Of a stretch of 64,000 bases of DNA, positions 58,167 to 64,000 are shown one piece after another. The first letter of the stretch is position 1. Every line of letters begins with the position of its first letter. The notes under the pieces are model-generated. The model searched no databases, was not told the DNA's origin, and worked only from the letters and a program-made list of their open reading frames with translations. The stretch covers positions 95,259-159,258 of the forward strand of contig NZ_JAMBOY010000007.1 in assembly GCF_023715885.1 (NCBI RefSeq). The letters are read 5' to 3'. A program made the translations under genes and the position numbers. The stretch comes from Microbacterium hydrocarbonoxydans. GTDB taxonomy: Bacteria; Actinomycetota; Actinomycetes; Actinomycetales; Microbacteriaceae.

Positions 58167-61100
58167 GTGCTCGACGCAACAACCTTCGATGAGCTTCGCA
58201 TCGGCCTGGCCACCGCTGACCACATCCGCGCGTGGTCGTACGGCGAGGTCAAGAAGCCTGAGACCATCAACTACCGCACCCTGAAGCCGGAGAAGGACGG
58301 CCTCTTCGGGGAGCAGATCTTCGGCCCCTCCCGCGACTGGGAGTGCGCCTGTGGAAAGTACAAGCGCGTCCGCTTCAAGGGCATCGTCTGCGAGCGCTGC
58401 GGCGTGGAGGTCACCAAGTCCTCCGTCCGTCGTGAGCGCATGGGCCACATCGAGCTCGCCGCACCCGTCACCCACATCTGGTACTTCAAGGGCGTGCCCT
58501 CGCGCCTCGGCTACCTGCTCGACATGGCGCCGAAGGACCTCGAGAAGGTCATCTACTTCGCCGCCTACATGGTCATCTCGGTCGACGAGGAAGCTCGTCA
58601 CCGCGACCTGGGCACGCAGGAGAACAACATCCGTCTCGAGCTGAAGACGCTCGGCGACCGCCGCGACTCGAAGATCGCGGAGCGTCTGGCCAAGCTGGAG
58701 GAGGAGCTCGCCGCTCTCGAGGCGGAGGGTGCCAAGGCCGACCAGAAGAAGAAGGTCAAGGACGCCGCCGAGAAGGAGATGTCGCTCATCCGCAAGGGTG
58801 CCGACGAGGCGATCGCCAAGCTCGAGCGCGTGTGGGAGGACTTCCGCACGCTCGAGGTCGGCGCACTCCGCCCCGAGGACGACGTCTTCCACGAGCTGCA
58901 GGACCGCTTCGGTCAGTACTTCGAGGCCTACATGGGCGCGGAGTCGATCCAGCGTCGTCTGCAGTCGTTCGACCTGGCCGCCGAGGCGGAGAGCCTGCAC
59001 CTGCAGATCTCCGAGGGCAAGGGCCAGCGCAAGATCCGTGCGATCAAGCGCCTCAAGGTCGTCAACTCGTTCCTGGAGACCGGCATGAGCCCGGCCGCTA
59101 TGGTCCTCGACGTCGTGCCGGTGATCCCGCCGGAGCTGCGCCCGATGGTGCAGCTCGACGGTGGCCGCTTCGCGACCTCCGACCTGAACGACCTCTACCG
59201 TCGTGTGATCAACCGCAACAACCGTCTTCGTCGTCTGATCGACCTCGGCGCTCCCGAGATCATCGTCAACAACGAGAAGCGGATGCTGCAGGAGGCCGTC
59301 GACGCGCTGTTCGACAACGGCCGCCGCGGTCGTCCCGTCACCGGTACCGGCAACCGCGCCCTGAAGTCCCTCAGCGACATGCTGAAGGGCAAGCAGGGTC
59401 GCTTCCGTCAGAACCTGCTCGGCAAGCGCGTCGACTACTCTGGCCGTTCGGTCATCGTCGTCGGCCCGCAGCTGAAGCTGCACCAGTGCGGTCTGCCCAA
59501 GCAGATGGCTCTCGAGCTCTTCAAGCCGTTCGTCATCAAGCGTCTGATCGACCTCGGTCACTCGCAGAACATCAAGGCTGCGAAGCGCGCCGTCGAGCGC
59601 ACCCGTCCCGAGGTCTGGGACGTGCTCGAGGAGATCATCCGCGAGCGCCCCGTGCTGCTGAACCGTGCGCCCACGCTGCACCGCCTCGGCATCCAGGCGT
59701 TCGAGCCGCAGCTCGTCGAGGGCAAGGCCATCCAGCTGCACCCGCTCGTCTGCGCGGCGTTCAACGCCGACTTCGACGGTGACCAGATGGCCGTGCACCT
59801 GCCGCTGTCGGTCGAGGCTCAGGCCGAGGCCCGCGTGCTGATGCTCGCGTCGAACAACATCCTGAAGCCGTCCGACGGCCGCCCGGTCACCCTGCCTTCG
59901 CAGGACATGATCATCGGTCTGCACCACCTGACCACGGTCAAGGAGGGCGCAGCCGGTGAGGGTCGCGCGTTCGGCTCCGTGGGCGAGGCGCAGCTGGCGT
60001 ACGACGAGGGCACGCTCGACCTGCAGGCGAAGGTCCGCATCCGCATCCCGGGTCTGGCCTTCCTTGAGGGCGAGGCTCCCGAGGGCTACGAGAAGCACGG
60101 TCTGGTCGACGCGTCGCTCGGTCAGGCGATCTTCAACGACGCGCTGCCGAAGGGCTACCCCTTCGTCCGCGAGCAGGCCGACAAGGGCAAGCTGTCGCAG
60201 ATCGTCAACAAGCTGGCCGAGGAGTACCCCAAGGTCGAGACGGCGGCGACGCTGGACCGCATCAAGGACGCCGGTTTCTACTGGGCCACGCGCTCGGGTG
60301 TGACCGTCGCGCTCAGCGACATCCTCACCCCGCCGAACAAGGCGGAGATCGTCGCCGGCTACGAGAAGCAGGCCGCGAAGGTCCAGTCGCAGTACGAGAA
60401 GGGCCTCACGACCGACGCCGAGCGTCGTCAGGAGCTCATCAAGATCTGGACCGAGGCGACCGACGAGGTCCAGGCTGCGATGAAGGCGCACTTCCCGCAG
60501 GACAACACCATCAACCGCATGGTGTCGTCGGGTGCTCGTGGTAACTGGCTGCAGATCCGGAACATCGCCGGTATGCGCGGTCTCGTGAACAACCCCAAGG
60601 GTGAGATCATCCCCCGTCCGATCATCTCCTCGTACCGCGAGGGTCTGTCGGTGGCGGAGTACTTCATCGCGACGCACGGTACCCGTAAGGGTCTCGCCGA
60701 CACCGCTCTGCGTACCGCCGACTCGGGTTACCTGACCCGTCGTCTGGTGGACGTCTCGCAGGACGTCATCATCCGCGAAGAGGACTGCGGCACGTCGAAG
60801 GGCCTCGAGCTCCCGATCGCCGCTCCGAACGCCGCGGGCGAGCTGGTGCGCGACGCGAACGTCGAGAACTCGGTGTTCGCCCGTACCCTGGCGTCCGACG
60901 TCGTCGACAGCAAGGGCGAGGTCCTCGCCGCTGCCGGTGACGACGTGGGCGACGTGCTCATCGACAAGCTGGTCGCCGCCGGTGTCGAGACCATCAAGGT
61001 CCGCTCGGTCCTGACCTGCGACTCCGCCGTGGGTGTCTGCGCGCAGTGCTACGGCCGTTCGCTGGCGACGGGCAAGACCGTCGACATCGGCGAGGCCGTC

Positions 61101-62042
61101 GGCATCATCGCGGCCCAGTCGATCGGTGAGCCCGGTACCCAGCTGACGATGCGTACGTTCCACACCGGTGGTTCGGCATCGGCGGATGACATCACCCAGG
61201 GTCTGCCGCGTGTGCAGGAGCTCTTCGAGGCCCGTACCCCCAAGGGTGCGTCGCCGATCGCCGAGGCCGACGGCCGCATCACGATCGACGAGACCGACAA
61301 GGCCAAGAAGGTCATCCTGACGCCCGACAACGGCGACGAGCCCGTCGTCTACCCGGTGCTGAAGCGTGCGACCCTCCTCGTCGAGGACGGCCAGCACGTC
61401 ACGGTCGGTCAGCCCCTGCAGGTCGGCACGCTCGACCCCAAGGAGGTCATGCGCGTCATGGGTGCCCGCGAGGTGCAGCGTTACCTCGTCGGCGGCGTCC
61501 AGGGCGTCTACCGCTCGCAGGGTGTGCCGATCCACGACAAGCACATCGAGGTCATCGTCCGCCAGATGCTCCGCAAGGTCACCGTCGTCGATCACGCCGA
61601 CACGACCCTGCTGCCGGGTGAGATGGTCGACCTCAAGCGCTACCAGTCGATCAACCGCGAGGCCGTGGCAGAGGGCAAGCGCCCCGCGTCGGGTCGTCCG
61701 GAGCTGATGGGTATCACGAAGGCGTCGCTCGCGACCGAGTCGTGGCTGTCGGCCGCGTCCTTCCAGGAGACGACCCGCGTGCTCACGCAGGCCGCCATGG
61801 AGGGCAAGCGCGACCCGCTGGTCGGTCTCAAGGAGAACGTCATCATCGGAAAGCTCATCCCCGCCGGAACCGGTCTCTCGAAGTACCGCGACGTCACGGT
61901 CGAGGCCACCGAGGAGGCCAAGAGCGAGCGCTACCCGAACCGGATCTTCGCATCCGACGGGGCGTACGCCGACGGCGACTTCGGCTACGTCGACTTCGAC
62001 GCGTTCTCGACGGACGACATCACCCCCGGTACCTACAACTGA
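58167..62042 (+). CDS. rpoC: RNA polymerase beta' subunit
   Basis: 1291 residues from GTG 58167 (SD AGGAG seven bases away). Zinc site Cys60, 62, 75, 78 ([22 protein letters not shown]), the catalytic [12 protein letters not shown] (533-544; Mg2+ aspartates 535, 537, 539), bridge-helix region, trigger loop and C-terminal Zn2+ cysteines ([15 protein letters not shown]). Full length with the short actinobacterial insert arrangement. Ends at an intrinsic-type terminator. Confidence 0.98.
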   Translation: MLDATTFDELRIGLATADHIRAWSYGEVKKPETINYRTLKPEKDGLFGEQIFGPSRDWECACGKYKRVRFKGIVCERCGVEVTKSSVRRERMGHIELAAPVTHIWYFKGVPSRLGYLLDMAPKDLEKVIYFAAYMVISVDEEARHRDLGTQENNIRLELKTLGDRRDSKIAERLAKLEEELAALEAEGAKADQKKKVKDAAEKEMSLIRKGADEAIAKLERVWEDFRTLEVGALRPEDDVFHELQDRFGQYFEAYMGAESIQRRLQSFDLAAEAESLHLQISEGKGQRKIRAIKRLKVVNSFLETGMSPAAMVLDVVPVIPPELRPMVQLDGGRFATSDLNDLYRRVINRNNRLRRLIDLGAPEIIVNNEKRMLQEAVDALFDNGRRGRPVTGTGNRALKSLSDMLKGKQGRFRQNLLGKRVDYSGRSVIVVGPQLKLHQCGLPKQMALELFKPFVIKRLIDLGHSQNIKAAKRAVERTRPEVWDVLEEIIRERPVLLNRAPTLHRLGIQAFEPQLVEGKAIQLHPLVCAAFNADFDGDQMAVHLPLSVEAQAEARVLMLASNNILKPSDGRPVTLPSQDMIIGLHHLTTVKEGAAGEGRAFGSVGEAQLAYDEGTLDLQAKVRIRIPGLAFLEGEAPEGYEKHGLVDASLGQAIFNDALPKGYPFVREQADKGKLSQIVNKLAEEYPKVETAATLDRIKDAGFYWATRSGVTVALSDILTPPNKAEIVAGYEKQAAKVQSQYEKGLTTDAERRQELIKIWTEATDEVQAAMKAHFPQDNTINRMVSSGARGNWLQIRNIAGMRGLVNNPKGEIIPRPIISSYREGLSVAEYFIATHGTRKGLADTALRTADSGYLTRRLVDVSQDVIIREEDCGTSKGLELPIAAPNAAGELVRDANVENSVFARTLASDVVDSKGEVLAAAGDDVGDVLIDKLVAAGVETIKVRSVLTCDSAVGVCAQCYGRSLATGKTVDIGEAVGIIAAQSIGEPGTQLTMRTFHTGGSASADDITQGLPRVQELFEARTPKGASPIAEADGRITIDETDKAKKVILTPDNGDEPVVYPVLKRATLLVEDGQHVTVGQPLQVGTLDPKEVMRVMGAREVQRYLVGGVQGVYRSQGVPIHDKHIEVIVRQMLRKVTVVDHADTTLLPGEMVDLKRYQSINREAVAEGKRPASGRPELMGITKASLATESWLSAASFQETTRVLTQAAMEGKRDPLVGLKENVIIGKLIPAGTGLSKYRDVTVEATEEAKSERYPNRIFASDGAYADGDFGYVDFDAFSTDDITPGTYN

Positions 62043-62058
62043 GGTACTGAGTGACTGA

Positions 62059-62088
62059 GAAGGCCCCGGGCATCAGCCCGGGGCCTTC
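62059..62088 (+). terminator. rpoBC terminator, possibly bidirectional
   Basis: GAAGGCCCCGGGC and GCCCGGGGCCTTC are a perfect 13-bp stem around ATCA, followed by TTCG. It lies 17 bases after the rpoC stop and serves the convergent lipoprotein gene as well. Confidence 0.85.
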
Positions 62089-62105
62089 TTCGTGCGTGCG
62101 GCGCG

Positions 62106-62693
62106 TCAGTCGAAGAGGTGCGCGATGATGCTCGAGGTGTAGCCGGTCGGCGCGAGGTTCGAGTACCGGGTGTCGATGAGGATGTCGTCGCGCCAGAACA
62201 GCGTCCGACCGTCGGTCACGGGGTACTGCTCGTTCTGCCAGGTCTTCTCGCAGCGCGTGCCGCCGTCGGGGGTGAAGCACGAGAAGCCCTCGTTCGCGAC
62301 GAGTGCGTTGAGCATGTCTAGGGCCGGGCCACGGTTCATGCGCGAGATGGTGGTGACGAGACCGCTGGTGTCGGCACGCGGGTCGCGCCAAATGCAGGTG
62401 AGGGTGCCGTCTTCGCCGACACCGGACGGGCCGAACGCGGCGTCGTTCAACGGCGTCTCGCCGAGCTGCGAGAGGACGTCCTCGGAGAGGATCGCGCGGC
62501 AGTCGGTCGGCAGTTCGACGGCGTCGGCCGTGGGCGTCGGGGTGGGTGTGGGGGAGGCGGTCTCGTCGGGTGAGGCGCTGGATGCCGAGGGCGAGGGTTT
62601 CGCGTCGGACCCGGCGGGCGTGTCCGCTCCGCAGCCGGTGACGGCGACGAGGAGCACCAGGGCAGCCGCACCGGCGGCGAGTCGTCCGTTCAT
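62106..62693 (-). CDS. secreted lipoprotein of unknown function
   Basis: 195 residues. Lipobox VTGC after a hydrophobic signal peptide (lipidated Cys about residue 21), a Ser/Pro/Thr-rich linker (about 24-60), and a C-terminal folded domain with four cysteines (DCRAIL, TCIW, SCFT, RCEKTW) that may make two disulfides. Not recognised as a named family; DUF3558-like proteins have a similar layout. ATG 62693 has TACGGT six bases upstream (leaderless). Confidence 0.75.
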   Translation of the reverse strand: MNGRLAAGAAALVLLVAVTGCGADTPAGSDAKPSPSASSASPDETASPTPTPTPTADAVELPTDCRAILSEDVLSQLGETPLNDAAFGPSGVGEDGTLTCIWRDPRADTSGLVTTISRMNRGPALDMLNALVANEGFSCFTPDGGTRCEKTWQNEQYPVTDGRTLFWRDDILIDTRYSNLAPTGYTSSIIAHLFD

Positions 62694-62777
62694 GCGCTCA
62701 CCGTACCGCCCCGGGTCTCGGGCGGCAGGCGGACATGCCGCCGCACGGGGCGGGTGGTGACCGGTAGTGTCGGCGGA

Positions 62778-63701
62778 ATGAGCACTGATTCCTCCGCGTC
62801 CGTCGTCGTGATCGGCGATGCTCTCATCGACGAGATCCACGATGCCGGTGGCGTCCGCGAACTGGTCGGCGGCGCCGCCCTGAACGTGGCCGTCGGTCTG
62901 CGGCGGTTGGGCGTGCCGACGACGCTGATCGCCATGGTGGGCGACGACGAGGCGGGCGCGCACATCCGCGAGTACCTCAGCGATCACGACGTGCGTCTGA
63001 TCGAGAGCGAGGCGCCCCTCGGTTCGTCGCGCGCGATCGTGCAACGGGCCGCCAACGGCGAGCCCGTGTACCTGTTCAACGAGGCGGCGCAGCGGCGCAG
63101 CATCCGATATTCCGACGAGGCGCGCACCGCGATCGCCGATGCCGCGCTCGTCGCGGTGAGCTGCTTCCCCTTCGACGTGCCGGCCGAGGTGGACGCACTG
63201 GTGGATGCCGTCGCCGGCGCGCGGCTCGCGATCGATCCGAACCCGCGGTCGGGGATGCTCAGTGACCGGACGGAGTTCGTGCGCGGCTTCGAGCGGGTTG
63301 CCGCGGATGCCGAGATCGTGAAGGTCGGCGGTGACGACGCGGCGCTGCTCTACGACGGCGACCTCGACGCGCTGCGCGAGCGCCTGCGGGGGTTCGGCAT
63401 CAGCGCGGTGCTCGCCACGGCCGGTGCCGACGGCGCAACGCTGGAGTCGCATGCCGGGGCCGTGCACGCACCGATCTCGTCGCTCCCGGGGCGCGTCGTC
63501 GACACCGTCGGTGCCGGCGACGCGACGCTCGCCGCCGTGGCGGCCGGGCTGGTCGACGGGACCCCGACCGACCGAAAGGGCTGGCTCGCCCTGCTCGAGC
63601 GCGCGATGGATGTCGCCGCGGCGACCGTCCGTGCCGAGGGTGGTCTGCTGCGTACGCCGGAGTCGCTGCGCGAGGGGGAGAAGGGCGTGCACGGCAGCTG
63701 A
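62778..63701 (+). CDS. PfkB-family carbohydrate kinase
   Basis: 307 residues from ATG 62778. PfkB fold: GGAALNVAVGLRRLGVPTTLIAMVGDDEAG near the start and the C-terminal signature DTVGAGDATLAA with catalytic D248. Fructokinase- or ribokinase-like; the sugar is not readable from sequence and no sugar operon is near. ATG 62778 is chosen because TAGTGT lies seven bases upstream; an ATG eight codons earlier would overlap that hexamer. Confidence 0.9.
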   Translation: MSTDSSASVVVIGDALIDEIHDAGGVRELVGGAALNVAVGLRRLGVPTTLIAMVGDDEAGAHIREYLSDHDVRLIESEAPLGSSRAIVQRAANGEPVYLFNEAAQRRSIRYSDEARTAIADAALVAVSCFPFDVPAEVDALVDAVAGARLAIDPNPRSGMLSDRTEFVRGFERVAADAEIVKVGGDDAALLYDGDLDALRERLRGFGISAVLATAGADGATLESHAGAVHAPISSLPGRVVDTVGAGDATLAAVAAGLVDGTPTDRKGWLALLERAMDVAAATVRAEGGLLRTPESLREGEKGVHGS

Positions 63702-63710
63702 CCACTCGAT

Positions 63711-63739
63711 TTCTCCGGCCCGCCGCATCCGGGTATGAT
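63711..63739 (+). promoter_or_regulatory. candidate promoter of the tRNA-Tyr gene
   Basis: TATGAT (63734-63739) is a good -10; TTCTCC (63711-63716) is a weak -35 at 17 bases. Transcription would start about 42 bases before the mature tRNA. Confidence 0.5.
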
Positions 63740-63787
63740 TATGACTCGTGCCCCCGGTTGGCTGTCGAAGTCGGACGGGCGCGCAAC

Positions 63788-63869
63788 GGCGAGTTACCCA
63801 AGCGGCCAAAGGGATCTGACTGTAAATCAGACTGCACTGCATTCGGGGGTTCGAATCCCTCACTCGCCA
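63788..63869 (+). tRNA. tRNA-Tyr (GTA)
   Basis: 82 bases. Acceptor GGCGAGT (63788-63794) pairs with ACTCGCC (63862-63868), discriminator A73. Anticodon stem TCTGA/TCAGA around loop CTGTAAA gives anticodon GTA; a long variable arm follows (type II tRNA, as in bacterial Tyr). T-arm GGGGGTTCGAATCCC is complete. CCA is not encoded in full (ACC then G). Confidence 0.95.
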
Positions 63870-63878
63870 CCGATGTGT

Positions 63879-63921
63879 TGAGTCGCGACATAGGCGACGT
63901 GTGAGTCGCGACATAGGCGAC
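63879..63921. repeat. 20-bp tandem repeat next to tRNA-Tyr
   Basis: TGAGTCGCGACATAGGCGAC occurs at 63879-63898 and 63902-63921 without change, a period of 23 bases. Each copy has inverted ends GTCGC and GCGAC. They lie directly 3' of the transposase-like frame and directly after the tRNA, and may be IS-end or transposase-binding sites. Confidence 0.6.
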
Positions 63922-64000
63922 TAGTTGGAGGAAGAGCTCGGCCATCGGCCGGGCTCTTTCTGCGTGTTGCGCCAGTAGGTTTTGGTGGGGTCGATGGTGT
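63921..64000 (-). CDS. C-terminal end of a probable IS481/IS3-type transposase (cut by window edge)
   Basis: On the minus strand, from the right edge to TAG at 63921-63923, the frame reads TIDPTKTYWRNTQKEP followed by GRWPSSSSN. A (T/L)xDPTxxY strand near the C-terminus is the pattern of the IS481/IS3-family integrase-type transposases. Only about 26 codons are visible. The identification is tentative. Confidence 0.4.
   Translation of the reverse strand, partial: TIDPTKTYWRNTQKEPGRWPSSSSN

Noticed and set aside
58164..61595. A 1143-codon open frame antisense to rpoC
   Set aside because: Same cause as at rpoB; the translated protein has no fold signature and would require rpoC to be non-coding.

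Overview
The window is a 64 kb stretch of ordinary chromosome from a high-GC Gram-positive actinobacterium. The RpoB/RpoC sequences, the leaderless helix-turn-helix/bS22 neighbourhood, menaquinone genes, LCP protein, gene order and codon use all suggest Microbacteriaceae, most likely Microbacterium or a close relative. Codon use and GC are even throughout. I see no prophage, CRISPR array, defence island or biosynthetic cluster. The only clear mobile-element signal is at the right edge, beside tRNA-Tyr.

Layout. 1-7300: end of a DNA2/NAM7-type helicase and a GNAT protein, upp, tadA, a CDF metal exporter, proC, the trkA/trkH potassium pair and an ArsR-type regulator. 7.4-11.2 kb: a drug-type ABC exporter with a divergent TetR regulator, and a cyclase-fold protein fused to an extra N-terminal domain. 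11.2-12.7 kb: HTH protein, the 32-residue bS22-type protein, and an overlapping rhodanese/glutaredoxin/Dabb trio. 12.8-19.4 kb: two convergent ABC importers (polar amino acid; Fe/polyamine/phosphonate type) facing a large shared hairpin. 19.6-23.5 kb: TSUP transporter, aspS, a small membrane protein and a histidine phosphatase. 23.6-33.2 kb: a respiratory-chain biogenesis block (System II cytochrome c: TlpA, CcdA, ResB, CcsB; menaquinone: menC, menB, menE) interrupted by a PadR/HAAS pair. 33.3-43.0 kb: methyltransferase, two-component system, MacB/FtsX-type exporter, ComB family, DUF3054, SprT-like, a helical-repeat protein, a spermidine-synthase fold protein and an LCP protein. 43.2-48.7 kb: amino-sugar importer operon with an intracellular GH3 NagZ-type enzyme and an RpiR regulator. 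48.9-54.4 kb: peptide importer with a fused DppD-DppF ATPase. 54.6-62.0 kb: rpoB-rpoC. 62.1-64 kb: lipoprotein, PfkB kinase, tRNA-Tyr and the end of a probable IS transposase.

Three patterns run through the window. (1) About twenty first-in-transcript genes have a TANNNT -10 hexamer exactly 6-7 nt before the start codon and no Shine-Dalgarno, so they should be leaderless; solute-binding-protein operons, trkH, aspS and rpoBC have SD leaders instead. (2) Intergenic repeat families recur, and 41 nt of one of them is copied in frame inside the linker of the fused peptide-importer ATPase. (3) Strong hairpins sit at convergent gene ends and inside two operons (dppA/dppB and rpoB/rpoC). I did not find a convincing new multi-gene system. 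The best candidates for something unusual are the repeat invasion of a coding region, the fused cyclase with a degenerate metal site, and RpoB Asn440 at a rifampicin-contact position.
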